From Cytobacillus kochii (GTDB taxonomy: Bacteria > Bacillota > Bacilli > Bacillales > Cytobacillaceae), in contig NZ_JAIVAM010000001.1 in NCBI RefSeq assembly GCF_020171845.1, positions 1 through 64,000 of the forward strand: 64,000 nt of DNA, in the 5' to 3' direction. Shown here piece after piece: positions 7,377 to 16,944 of the stretch (position 1 is the stretch's first letter; every line of letters starts with the position of its first letter). Position numbers and translations under genes: made by a program. Under the pieces are notes generated by a model. That model was not told where the DNA came from and ran no database searches. It was given only the letters and a program-made list of their open reading frames with translations.

Positions 7377-10300
7377 ATGGATTCCTTGATAAAGCAAATA
7401 CGAATCGCAGGTCTGAAATATGCCAAGATGCAAAAGCAATATAAAAATACGTTGCTCCCTTTCCACCGTGATGAGGAACCGGTACATACGTTGATTACAC
7501 TGATAAATATGGGCGGGAAAGGCGTGCTGCTACAAGCTATCTTTCAATTGTTAGACCCTCTCATTCGCTGGGGAAAAGAAGAGAAGATGGTGGACAGCTT
7601 CTTTTTTAATGAAAAGCGAAAATTTGTTCCTTATACCTTTCACGTACTCATCGAATGGCTGGTCGGTTGGGAACCCCATACGAAGATTATGACAGGAATC
7701 GCAATATCCGCCAAACCCAAGACTAGCAATAAAAGTGATGCCTCGCCCATTGAAACGGAATATCTCTTATATATTGTGGAGCAAAACGAACAGACTCCTT
7801 TTAATATCGCCTCTATTCCTGTATGGAATGAGGATACACAAACCTCGTTATCGATTGATGATTTAAAGAACTATTTAAAAAATCATGAAGACCATGTAAA
7901 AATTTTTAACCGAAATCAAAAGCGAGAGTATTTTGCCACTCTCAAAAACTACGGGATTGACCCGAATGAATGGCGTGTATTGAAGAGCATCAATAAAGAT
8001 GAAGGAGATGTCTCTGCCTTTTTTGCTAGAGCTAATGATAACCACAGTCTCATGTCTAATCTCATCATCCCTACCCTTGATAAACAAATTGAGCCGGAAT
8101 ATAAGAAAAGCTATGTGGAATCCAAAAGCTTAGCGGAAACATTCAAGGATGTAGCGATAGCCAATCAAGAAATGCCAAAACTATTGGAACGCGAACTCAC
8201 GTATAAAATTATCATGGACGAACTAACACCGGTGGCTGCCTATTTAAAAAAATGCGCCGAGTTAGAACAAAACCTACTTGAACATCGTAAAAATGGGTAT
8301 ACCATCAAGGAGTTTATGAAAGGTCAAGTTCAAATCAAAGTCGAAACAGATAAAGCGATTGCCCAAGAACTTGAGGATATCGAGAACCAACTACATGGGC
8401 TAAAGTGGGAATCGGCAAATCTTGGCTTTGCTAAGGCATTCCAAAAAGTCTCCGGCTTAGAGCAAGAAATTGAGTCACTATCAGCCAAGTATGAAAAAGT
8501 AACGGGTCTTCTAACAACGGAAGAAGGTTTATTTAATGAATACACCGTTAAATTACATTTATTCGAACTCACCAAATTACGCAAAAATCGGGTTAACAAA
8601 CTCAATCAATATAACGAGTTGAAAAGTTTGCTAGTAATAGATGACTTAGAAAATGAAATGAAAACATTTAAAGAAAAACTTAAAAACAAGTGGGACTTTA
8701 TTCAAGTGACGTGGTCTTCCATTAAGCAGCAACATCTTGATTATATGAAACAATGCGATGGAGAAATTGAAAAAGACAAGCTGTTACTTAAAAGCATCCA
8801 AAATTCTATCAAAGAGTTGGAGACTAAAATCATTCAAATCAACACACTTTTGGAAGTACATGCAAAGAAAAAAGAAGAACTTCAAGGTCGTTTCGGCGAA
8901 ATGGGTACGGATGACCCTCAGTCTCTTCTGGATAATTTGAATGGAAAGAGACAAACACTACAAAAAAATTATGCAGACTTCACCAAAAAACAAAACAATT
9001 TGCAGACAGAAAAAAGTAGGCTTCTCTTTGAGAAAGGTGAAAGTTCTTCAATGGTTTCTTCCCTGAAGGAAAAAATCAAGGATTTAAACCGGGACATCCA
9101 CTTAAAAAGCCAGAAGGAAACCACTTTAATTGAAATGATAACAGCTATCACCAATGAACGGGTCGAGGCGTATTCAAAAGAAGTCATGGGCACTTCCATG
9201 AAGGCATTAGAAAAATTATGTATGGTAACGGAAAATACCATTGATTCCAAATCAAAAGAACGATGGTCATTGGAGTCCCAATATGATTTACTAAAAGATT
9301 CGAATTATTGGATACCGAATAAAGATATCGTTGTGGTAAAAGAACAGATTTTTTCTCAAGGTATCGGCTGTGAGTTGGGCATGGAGATTTTATATCAAAT
9401 GCTAGATACCCTAGGCGAAGAATTGACGAAAAAAGAAATCGAAAAACACCCTTTATTCCCGTATGGTGTAGTGGTTCATTCAGAGGATTTAGAGAACATT
9501 GACTTCTCGTTCCTTGAAAACCAATATTTTCAATCTTCTGTTCCCATCTTTGTTCGTGAGGATATGAGAAAACAGAGAGCCGACATGAAGCAGGAGCATG
9601 AGCGTCTCTATCCGTTCCAACAGGGAACATTTGTCGCCATTGATGGGGGGCTACATCAGGCTCTAGATTTGTATTCCTTCGGAGAGAAGAAAATCGAGTT
9701 GGATAAAAAAGCGGATGATTACGCCTATTTGGTAGACCAGCAAAAAGAGTATTTAGCACGTTTGAAGGAATTGATTAAGGAATGCAAATTATCGCTAAAT
9801 GAACCGGACGCTCACCTTCTACTCTTAGCTCGGAATGGACTAACGGAGGACTTACAAGTATACAGCAGTTTGTTGCAAACAATTAGTGAGCGGTTGCCGG
9901 AAATAGAGTTGGAGACAAAAGAAAACGCGGCTCATTTAGAAGAATTCACGGATGACCTAGCTCTGGTAAAAGACGACATCAAAGTCGTCACTTCTTGGAT
10001 AGAGGAAATGAAGAAAAATAAACTACTGATAAAAGATAAGACAGGAATCCACAACCAAATCAATCGTTTCAATGAGCAATTTGAGTCAAGGGAACGTGTG
10101 ATTCGGAATAACGAGTCAAAAGCTGTAAGTTACCGTGAGGACTATAAAGAGTGGAAAAGGGAAGCCGAAGAACAATTCAAACTCCTGGTACATATTTTTC
10201 CTTGGGTAGAAAATCCGCTGCATAAAATCAGCGATTCCCCAATAGAGAAAAAAGATGTACAAGCTCCTATCTACTCAACAGAGGATATTGACTTGCTAAA

Positions 10301-11936
10301 AAATGAAATCTTTAAGTACAGCAGTTTAAATAATGAAATCGAAAAAAAGAATTTTGACCTACAAGCTATTTCTAACGATATTCGCCATTTAGATGAAAAG
10401 ATTCTTGAGATTCAGACAAAACTTGATGAACTTGATAAAAGCTGGAGGAAATTAACCACTCCAAATGAATCGAAAAACGTAATAGTACAGTCCATTCGAA
10501 CCCATAAAAAGAATGCGGCTGATTTTAAAGAAAGAGCTGATAACTTAAAAGAAGTTTTTACTAAGAAACAGGGTGCCAAAGAACTAGCCGATGAGTTTCT
10601 GAAAAGTGAAAAAACAACTGTCATTAAACTCAATCCGTCCAAGGAACCGGAAAATTGGTCCGAAATAGATTTGGAGGAAAAAGATAAAGAAATTAAACGA
10701 AATCGTCAACAGGTCCTTGCCTTGAAAATGAAAGCAGAAGATGCTCGAAAAATCAATCAGAGAGCCATACATACATTAAATACAAATATTACACAGCTAG
10801 AAGACATGGATTTAGAGAAGAACAGCATCAAGGAATTTAGTGACATCGATTGGCTACAGGGAATTAAGGAAAACTACCAGCAAAAAACTTCTTCTTGGAC
10901 CAAGGAATTTACTTATCTGAATAAACAATTGCAGCAATCTGGAGCGGAGTTTAAAGTGAAGTACGATGAATATCGCAGAGCCATCGCCCAAACAAAGGAT
11001 ATGGATAGAGAAATAGTGTTGAGAGTAGATGCCTATTTCGAAGACATCAATACACAAGAGTATCTGCTACGGTACGAAGGGGTTAATAGCATACTTGATT
11101 CTTTTGAAGCCGAACTACAAAAAATTCGCGAGAATAAGAATGAAGGTCTCGCTGTATTAAAACAGTGGACAGATAGAGCTACCTTTCGAGTAAATCTTAT
11201 CGTGAAAAAGATGAAACAGATGGTTCATAAGATGAAAATAAAAAACTATCAAGACCACTCTTTTCCGCTTGTTAAATATTCAAAAAATTATAAGTTCAAT
11301 GAAAATTTGGAACAGTACAATAGTATCCTAACGGATTTCTTTATTAAAGTTTTGGATGAGATTCAGAATGACTATGAAGACATTAATGATGTTCCTATCT
11401 TTGACATTGAAAAACGAATTGAAGTCAGTACATTGGTTTTAAAAGTCTTAGGAAATCAATATCCTTCGCTATTTATTTACAATCCTGGTGGCAAAAATCA
11501 CTTGCTATACGAGAAGCCGAAAGACTCTTATTACTCTGATTGGGAAACAATTATGAACGGGGATTATGCGGAAGCTTCCGGCAGCGGCGGTCAAAAGTTG
11601 ATGACCCAGATGATTATCATGGCAATGCTGATGAAGAGCAATAAAAAAGGATGGTCTGTTTTAATATCGGACAATCCTTTCAGTAAAATGGTATCGGAAC
11701 ATGTCATTACACCAATTTTCGCCTTATGTGAATTGTTAAAAATACAATGGATTGTGGTATCTCCTCCTGAGCTGACATCGACATTTGAATTGACAAGAAG
11801 GTTCCCAGTCGTTCATCGTTTGTCCTTTACAAGAGATAAAGGGAAGGACTTTATACAAGACGATATTCAAATGAATACCCGTATCTATATAGATAAAGAC
11901 AACATACTAAATAAAAAACGTGCAGTGTCAGAATAA
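7377..11936 (+). CDS. jetC: Wadjet protein JetC (MukB-like SMC ATPase)
   Basis: SMC-family motor, 1519 residues, with globular ATPase ends separated by long coiled coils (~280-600 and ~770-1250) and a hinge-like middle. The nucleotide-binding loop is at 43-52 as LINMGGKGVLL, keeping the Lys but with Gly where Ser/Thr is usual. The ABC signature is SGSGGQK near 1400 and the Walker B strand SVLISDNPF near 1427-1435, with Asn after the Asp where most SMC proteins have Glu. DNPF fits what I recall of JetC/MksB-like proteins, so the site is probably functional rather than decayed. Its ATG abuts the jetB stop. The gene ends the operon, followed by a terminator. Confidence 0.9.
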   Translation: MDSLIKQIRIAGLKYAKMQKQYKNTLLPFHRDEEPVHTLITLINMGGKGVLLQAIFQLLDPLIRWGKEEKMVDSFFFNEKRKFVPYTFHVLIEWLVGWEPHTKIMTGIAISAKPKTSNKSDASPIETEYLLYIVEQNEQTPFNIASIPVWNEDTQTSLSIDDLKNYLKNHEDHVKIFNRNQKREYFATLKNYGIDPNEWRVLKSINKDEGDVSAFFARANDNHSLMSNLIIPTLDKQIEPEYKKSYVESKSLAETFKDVAIANQEMPKLLERELTYKIIMDELTPVAAYLKKCAELEQNLLEHRKNGYTIKEFMKGQVQIKVETDKAIAQELEDIENQLHGLKWESANLGFAKAFQKVSGLEQEIESLSAKYEKVTGLLTTEEGLFNEYTVKLHLFELTKLRKNRVNKLNQYNELKSLLVIDDLENEMKTFKEKLKNKWDFIQVTWSSIKQQHLDYMKQCDGEIEKDKLLLKSIQNSIKELETKIIQINTLLEVHAKKKEELQGRFGEMGTDDPQSLLDNLNGKRQTLQKNYADFTKKQNNLQTEKSRLLFEKGESSSMVSSLKEKIKDLNRDIHLKSQKETTLIEMITAITNERVEAYSKEVMGTSMKALEKLCMVTENTIDSKSKERWSLESQYDLLKDSNYWIPNKDIVVVKEQIFSQGIGCELGMEILYQMLDTLGEELTKKEIEKHPLFPYGVVVHSEDLENIDFSFLENQYFQSSVPIFVREDMRKQRADMKQEHERLYPFQQGTFVAIDGGLHQALDLYSFGEKKIELDKKADDYAYLVDQQKEYLARLKELIKECKLSLNEPDAHLLLLARNGLTEDLQVYSSLLQTISERLPEIELETKENAAHLEEFTDDLALVKDDIKVVTSWIEEMKKNKLLIKDKTGIHNQINRFNEQFESRERVIRNNESKAVSYREDYKEWKREAEEQFKLLVHIFPWVENPLHKISDSPIEKKDVQAPIYSTEDIDLLKNEIFKYSSLNNEIEKKNFDLQAISNDIRHLDEKILEIQTKLDELDKSWRKLTTPNESKNVIVQSIRTHKKNAADFKERADNLKEVFTKKQGAKELADEFLKSEKTTVIKLNPSKEPENWSEIDLEEKDKEIKRNRQQVLALKMKAEDARKINQRAIHTLNTNITQLEDMDLEKNSIKEFSDIDWLQGIKENYQQKTSSWTKEFTYLNKQLQQSGAEFKVKYDEYRRAIAQTKDMDREIVLRVDAYFEDINTQEYLLRYEGVNSILDSFEAELQKIRENKNEGLAVLKQWTDRATFRVNLIVKKMKQMVHKMKIKNYQDHSFPLVKYSKNYKFNENLEQYNSILTDFFIKVLDEIQNDYEDINDVPIFDIEKRIEVSTLVLKVLGNQYPSLFIYNPGGKNHLLYEKPKDSYYSDWETIMNGDYAEASGSGGQKLMTQMIIMAMLMKSNKKGWSVLISDNPFSKMVSEHVITPIFALCELLKIQWIVVSPPELTSTFELTRRFPVVHRLSFTRDKGKDFIQDDIQMNTRIYIDKDNILNKKRAVSE

Positions 11937-11970
11937 TTATCTAATTTAAATAATAATCTATCTTTAAGTA

Positions 11971-12008
11971 AACAGTGCTGTTCTTATGTTAAACAAGCGC
12001 TGTTTTTC
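11971..12008 (+). terminator. Terminator of the Wadjet operon
   Basis: AAACAGTGC pairs with GCGCTGTTT, followed by TTTCTT, about 35 bases after the jetC stop. Confidence 0.6.
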
Positions 12009-12160
12009 TTGTGTTATTGTTCTAATATTTAGAGGTTTATGTTCTGTAATACTACGTTGGGTTTCATAAAATTGTTTTCCTAATCGGAATATTGATGAAC
12101 CATGTTGAGAAATATAAATGAAATTTGTTTCTTTTGTAATGGTCAATGTTCATTCGTTAT

Positions 12161-12197
12161 AAACAGGACCTTCTTTAGGAGGTCCTGTTATTTTTTT
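12161..12197 (+). terminator. Second rho-independent terminator between the defence operons
   Basis: AACAGGACC and GGTCCTGTT are perfect 9-bp arms followed by ATTTTTTT. It may end a lost gene: the sequence from 12010 to 12160 has no convincing gene. It isolates the Gabija operon from upstream transcription. Confidence 0.65.
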
Positions 12198-12235
12198 GGG
12201 GAGGAAATTTTTTATATTCAATTTGAAAAATTGAT

Positions 12236-12348
12236 TTGACATTATCTTAAAGAATATTCATTAGAAAAATCTGAATAAGGAACAAATAACCAAATTCTAA
12301 CAAATGTAGAATATTAATAATTGTTTTGTAAGTAATCCCCAGTATAAT
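12236..12348 (+). promoter_or_regulatory. Candidate promoters of the Gabija operon
   Basis: Two partial sigma-A matches lie between the terminator and gajA. One is TTGACA at 12236 with a poor -10 (CATTAG) 17 bases on. The other is TTGTTT at 12321 with TATAAT at 12343, spacing 16, though this puts the transcript start almost on the GGAGG site. Neither is certain. Confidence 0.3.
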
Positions 12349-12384
12349 AAAAGGAGGATAAACAAAAAAGTGGGAGAGATAGCC

Positions 12385-14292
12385 ATGTATCTATATCAAC
12401 TGAACATATCAAATTTTAGAAAATATGGAATTAATCAAAGTGAAGATGGGACAGTTATTCCAGGACTCTGTTTAAATCTTAACCCAAAACTAAATCTTAT
12501 TGTTGGTGAAAATGATGGTGGAAAAACAGCTATCATTGATGCGATAAAGATGGTCCTTAGTACGCAAAGCAACGATTTTATTAAGCCAGAAGTAGAAGAC
12601 TTTTATCTTGAGGCTGGAAAAGAAGAAAAATTCCGGTGTAGTGAATTTAGAATTGAATGCATCTTTAAGGGATTAAGTGAAGCAGAAGCAAAAAACTTTT
12701 TGGAGTGGTTGAGCTTTGAAGAAACTGCTGGAGAAACCACATTTTATCTAAAGTTAACTTTTGCTGCAAAAAGGGAAGGTAAAAATATTTATTACGATAT
12801 CAAAGCTGGTTCTCATGAAGAAGGCTCACAAATGGACGGAAAAGCGCGGGAACTATTGAGAACAACTTATCTTAAGCCACTAAGAGATTCAGAGAGAGAG
12901 TTAGGCTCCAGGAGAAACTCACGACTATCACATATTCTGTACAATCATGATGCATTTAGTAATGAAGAAAATCATCAATTAATTAAGATTATCCAAGATG
13001 CCAACAATTCAATTAGTAACTACTTCAAAGGGTTAGATGGGCATGGTAATGAGATTGCCGATGTAGAAGGTAAAAAGTTACTAGAAGAACTAAACAGCTA
13101 TTTAAATAAATTTTCAAGGGAAGGTAATCTTCTTAAGACAAACTTTAATATTGCTGATACGAAATTAAAATCAATACTAGAGAAACTGAGTCTTCTGCTC
13201 CAAAATAATAAAGCTGGTTTGGGCTCTCAGAATTTACTTTTTATTGCAACGGAACTACTCTTGTTAAAAAGAGAGAATTTTAGTGGGTTAAAACTAGCTT
13301 TAATTGAGGAGATAGAAGCACATTTACATCCTCAATCCCAGTCGTTATTAATAGAATATTTAGAGTCTGTGTGCAACGAATCATCCATTCAAATGATACT
13401 AACCACACACAGTCCAAATCTTGCTTCAAAAGTGAATGTGGAAAATTTAATTATTTGTAAAAGCTCTGGTGTCTTTAACATGGGGTCCAAGTATACTAAA
13501 TTAAGGGTGGGGGACTACTTATTTCTTCAAAGATTTTTAGATGTAACAAAATCCAACTTATTTTTTGCAAATGGAATTATTATGGTGGAAGGAGATGCTG
13601 AAAACATACTCATTCCAACTCTTTCTCAAATACTTGGAATCTCACTTTCAAAGTATGGGATTTCTGTAATCAATGTCGGTAGCACTGCGTTTTTGAGATA
13701 CTCAAATATCTTCTTAAGAGAAAACGAAGCAGATAATATGGGTATCCCTGTAGCCTGTGTGACAGATTTGGATGTTAAACCTTCCATAAGTGGCTCAACT
13801 TATAAAATAGGAGACAGAGATAATGTTACCTATGAAGAGGCAAAAAATTACCACAAACAGAGAAAAGAAGGACTATATACAAAGGACGAAGTAAAGTGCT
13901 TTGTCTCGGACGCATGGACACTAGAATATTGTATTGCAGCAGGTGAATTTCAACATGAATTTTTTATAGCAATTAAGTTTGCAGAATACATCGAGAATAG
14001 TGAGAAATATGGACTTACCGTAGAGAAGAAGGTAGCGGGAATAGAGTTTGTGGAAGGTGAATTGTCAAAATGGAAACAGGAACAACGAACCGATGAAGCA
14101 ATAGCTTTCGCTATCTATAATGACTATATACTCGACAAAAAAATTTCAAAAGCAATTGTAGCTCAATGCTTTGCCGATATTCTTTCTAGTCTTGACCCAA
14201 CTGAAACTAAATATAGAATAAAAAAGGATGAGAACTTATCTTACCTTGTATATGCAATTAAGTTTGCTGCGAAATTAGGTGAAGAAGTATGA
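12385..14292 (+). CDS. gajA: Gabija protein GajA (OLD-family ATPase-TOPRIM endonuclease)
   Basis: ATP-regulated DNA-nicking enzyme of the Gabija anti-phage system. In studied systems the ATPase domain senses nucleotide levels and the TOPRIM domain cuts DNA when nucleotides fall. Seen here: Walker A GENDGGKTAI near 41-50, an ABC-type Walker B ALIEEIEAHLHPQ near 303, TTHSPNLAS near 340, then TOPRIM with Glu in IIMVEGDAEN near 400 and CVTDLDVKP near 458. 635 residues, a little longer than the B. cereus prototype. ATG 12385 follows GGGAGAGATAGCC; GTG 12370 just upstream is an alternative. It overlaps gajB by 4 bases (ATGA). Confidence 0.85.
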   Translation: MYLYQLNISNFRKYGINQSEDGTVIPGLCLNLNPKLNLIVGENDGGKTAIIDAIKMVLSTQSNDFIKPEVEDFYLEAGKEEKFRCSEFRIECIFKGLSEAEAKNFLEWLSFEETAGETTFYLKLTFAAKREGKNIYYDIKAGSHEEGSQMDGKARELLRTTYLKPLRDSERELGSRRNSRLSHILYNHDAFSNEENHQLIKIIQDANNSISNYFKGLDGHGNEIADVEGKKLLEELNSYLNKFSREGNLLKTNFNIADTKLKSILEKLSLLLQNNKAGLGSQNLLFIATELLLLKRENFSGLKLALIEEIEAHLHPQSQSLLIEYLESVCNESSIQMILTTHSPNLASKVNVENLIICKSSGVFNMGSKYTKLRVGDYLFLQRFLDVTKSNLFFANGIIMVEGDAENILIPTLSQILGISLSKYGISVINVGSTAFLRYSNIFLRENEADNMGIPVACVTDLDVKPSISGSTYKIGDRDNVTYEEAKNYHKQRKEGLYTKDEVKCFVSDAWTLEYCIAAGEFQHEFFIAIKFAEYIENSEKYGLTVEKKVAGIEFVEGELSKWKQEQRTDEAIAFAIYNDYILDKKISKAIVAQCFADILSSLDPTETKYRIKKDENLSYLVYAIKFAAKLGEEV

Positions 14293-16217
14293 TTTCGATT
14301 TCAACAGAGGATATCATGAAGGGAGAATCCATCTTTTTACCCAATGGAGATACGTTTAGTGAAGAAAAACGGAGCATATTATGTTGCTTAGAGACTAAAG
14401 ATATTGTGGCATGCCCAGGAAGTGGTAAAACAACTACTCTATTAACGAAGTTGTCTATAATTGGAGACCATTTGCATGAACTGAATAATAAAGGTATCTG
14501 TGTACTAACGCATACAAACATCGCTATTGATGAAATAAGGGAAAGATTGAATGCCGATAGTAAGAAGTTGTTTGATTATCCAAACTACTTTGGCACAATA
14601 CAATCATTTATAAATCAGTATTTAGCTCTTCCCTTCTTTAGAAATCAATACAATAAAAACGTGGTATCTATTGATGACGAAAAATATTTTGATGAAGTTA
14701 AAAAGCGATATTATACATTGGAATACGGAGTAAGATATGGGCTAATAAAAACATTTAAAACTCAGGAAAATGTATTTAAGTATTTAAATGATATTCATTT
14801 CCATTCGGAGAATGATACATTAGTTAATGGAATGGGAAAACCTTTATATAAGTCAGAAGGAAAAATATCAATTGCTTTAATGGAAATGAAAAAGGGTATT
14901 ATTGAAGATGGAATATTAAGTTATCATGACGCTTATTATTTGGCGCTAAAATATATGGACAAATGTGAAAGCCAGCTAAGAAGTTTTTTTTCTGAACGAT
15001 TTGCTTTTGTTTTTATTGATGAAATGCAGGATACTTCGCCATTACAGCTTAACATTCTCAATCGAGTGTTTGATAAAGGGAAATTAATAATGCAAAGGTT
15101 TGGGGACCCGAATCAGGCAATCTATGGAGATTCTGAAGAAATGGCTTGGGACATTGGACAAGACCCCTTAAAAATTACGAATAGTAACAGAAATTCTCCT
15201 GTAATTAGTAAGTTGATTGCTCCTTTTGAACTTTTGGAGTCTGGAATGAATGGAAATGACCACCTAGCAGTTATATCTCCTAAGATTATTGTATATGATA
15301 CAGAAAATATTAATGAAGTTTTGCCGCGATTTGCTAAATTAATAATCTCAAATCGTTTACACAACATAGGAAACAATAAATTTAAAGCTGTGGGAAGAAT
15401 AGGTAAAGATAATGGGGATGAGAGAATAAAAATCCCAAGCTATTTTCAAGAATACATTCAAAAAAGAAGCGCAGTAGGACCAAAGTTTGTTTCGGATTAT
15501 TTAAACAAACATTTTATTGACCCGCATAGTGATTCTGATGTAAAAACATATCGAAATGCTATTTTAGCAGCATTGTTACGCATGGTTTCTATCCTAGGTA
15601 TTAGAACCGACAGAGGAATATACTATTCAAAAAAATCCTTTTTAACCAAAGTTAAAGAACATGACCCAATGTTATATGATACTATTCAAGGTGAATTAAT
15701 GAAGTGGTGTTTAAAGGTAAGAAGAGAGGAAGATGTAAGAGAGGAATTCATCGAGTTTAGTAAGGGAATAATTACACTTTTGTTTGGTAATCAACCCTTT
15801 GAAAAATTGAAATCTTTTTTTGAAGGTACCCAATTCGAATTAGAGGTAAGTCAATCGTCATTAAATATATTCTCATATACTTGTGATGAGGGGATAACTA
15901 TTAATATTGATATTGATACAATTGCTGGTGTAAAAGGTGAAACACATACCGCAACTCTCTTTTTAGAAACTTTTCACTATAATTATGATGTAGGTAGTCT
16001 AATTAATTCATTTAAAGGCTACAAAAAAGAAAAAAGAGGAAAAAGGGAGCAAGTTGCTTTAAAAAATGCCTATGTTGCCATGTCTAGACCATCACATTTG
16101 CTTTGTGTTGCTGCTCAAAGGTCATCTATAGAAGGGCATGAAGAAGAGTTGAAAAAAGTGGGATGGGAAATCGTAGAGGTAATATCGCCGACAATAAAAG
16201 AGGTAAGCACTAATTAA
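14289..16217 (+). CDS. gajB: Gabija protein GajB (UvrD/PcrA-like helicase)
   Basis: Superfamily 1A helicase-like partner of GajA, thought to be activated by DNA ends and to consume nucleotides. Motif I is ACPGSGKTTTLLTKL near 40, the Q-like/Ia region VLTHTNIAIDEI near 78, motif II FIDEMQDTSPLQLN near 241, motif III GDPNQAIYG near 272, a motif V-like GVKGETHTATL near 549, and motif VI YVAMSRPSH near 595. 642 residues, longer than the ~494 of the prototype I recall, with extra sequence between motifs III and V. The start overlaps the gajA stop by 4 bases, so the two are co-translated. The pairing with GajA is what separates this from an ordinary helicase. Confidence 0.85.
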   Translation: MISISTEDIMKGESIFLPNGDTFSEEKRSILCCLETKDIVACPGSGKTTTLLTKLSIIGDHLHELNNKGICVLTHTNIAIDEIRERLNADSKKLFDYPNYFGTIQSFINQYLALPFFRNQYNKNVVSIDDEKYFDEVKKRYYTLEYGVRYGLIKTFKTQENVFKYLNDIHFHSENDTLVNGMGKPLYKSEGKISIALMEMKKGIIEDGILSYHDAYYLALKYMDKCESQLRSFFSERFAFVFIDEMQDTSPLQLNILNRVFDKGKLIMQRFGDPNQAIYGDSEEMAWDIGQDPLKITNSNRNSPVISKLIAPFELLESGMNGNDHLAVISPKIIVYDTENINEVLPRFAKLIISNRLHNIGNNKFKAVGRIGKDNGDERIKIPSYFQEYIQKRSAVGPKFVSDYLNKHFIDPHSDSDVKTYRNAILAALLRMVSILGIRTDRGIYYSKKSFLTKVKEHDPMLYDTIQGELMKWCLKVRREEDVREEFIEFSKGIITLLFGNQPFEKLKSFFEGTQFELEVSQSSLNIFSYTCDEGITINIDIDTIAGVKGETHTATLFLETFHYNYDVGSLINSFKGYKKEKRGKREQVALKNAYVAMSRPSHLLCVAAQRSSIEGHEEELKKVGWEIVEVISPTIKEVSTN

Positions 16218-16332
16218 AATTCTAAAAGTCAGCTACTGCCTTTATTTATTAGTAGGTAGCTTAAAAATGTTTAAAAAGGGGTGCGTTCCTGTTAAGAACA
16301 AGATACTAAGGACCACCCACTTTTTTTCTCAT

Positions 16333-16524
16333 TTACCTTCGTACTGAAATGAAATTTTGTAGAACCTCTCATAATTCATTTGCAGTCATACTCAATAAAC
16401 AAATCCCAGTCGTTTTGATACTTGTATGATACAACTTTACTTGAACTTCCTTTAATCCCATACCAGATTTAAGGCACATAGTTGCATGAGTATGTCTAAG
16501 ATTGTAGAAAAAACTTCTTTTACT
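16333..16524 (-). pseudogene. Tyrosine recombinase (phage integrase), 3' remnant
   Basis: Reading leftward from ~16524: FFYNLRHTHATMCLKSGM, then GLKEVQVKLYHTSIKTTG, then an in-frame TGA near 16378 and more of the tail. This is the C-terminal catalytic part of a phage-type integrase: the R-H-x-x-H box (LRHTHAT) and the second H region are present. The tyrosine motif is lost: Tyr is expected soon after KTTG, but here the sequence reads ICLLSM. No upstream part is seen. It lies 100 bases after gajB, so the defence block probably arrived on an integrase-driven element. Confidence 0.7.
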
Positions 16525-16556
16525 AACCTAAAAACGGATAAAAAATGATTTTAAAA

Positions 16557-16586
16557 AAAGTCCTTCTCAATTGATTGGGGACTTCA
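16557..16586. terminator. Hairpin AAGTCC...GGACTT
   Basis: AAAAAAAGTCC (16551-16562) and GGGGACTT form a short stem; the A-run reads as a T-run on the minus strand, so it would end leftward transcription toward the integrase remnant. Confidence 0.35.
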
Positions 16587-16617
16587 ACTAAAGCTCCCAT
16601 TAATTTAAAGTGTGTAA

Positions 16618-16797
16618 TCAATTACAATATCCAGGTGATTCGTCCCTCATCCAACCAATGATACTGTCAGCTATTCCAAATGCTGCTACCCTAACTGAAG
16701 AACCAGCAATTAGACCAGCTACTGCCCATACTACTTTTGAGGTCTTTTTCAGTTCATTTCCTTGATTTCTAATAGAGATTTCCTCATTTAAATTCTC
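16618..16797 (-). other. Open frame without start codon, possible small-gene remnant
   Basis: A 59-codon open stretch reads KTSKVVWAVAGLIAGSSV followed by RVAAFGIADSIIGWMRDE. A glycine/alanine-rich amphipathic helix like this recalls small bacteriocins or small membrane peptides, but no ATG, GTG or TTG opens the frame and no ribosome site precedes it. It is best read as a decayed small gene. The remainder of 16218-16944 shows only this, the integrase scrap and a hairpin. Confidence 0.25.
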
Positions 16798-16944
16798 TTA
16801 TTTTTTTACAATACAAGGTAGTTTCCATTTTTAACTTACCATTTTTGAACCATAAGAAAAGGACAATACCACTGATTGTCCTACATTGAGTATGAAAAAT
16901 CTAATTACCTACATATGGATGGATATGCGCTAGCATACTTTCCT

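Noticed and set aside
9184-9759. 191-codon frame on the minus strand inside jetC
   Set aside because: Shadow of the jetC coding sequence; no ribosome site and no recognisable domain.
11964-12146. 60-codon minus-strand frame between the defence operons
   Set aside because: No recognisable family and it runs into the operon terminator; could be a scrap but I cannot support it.
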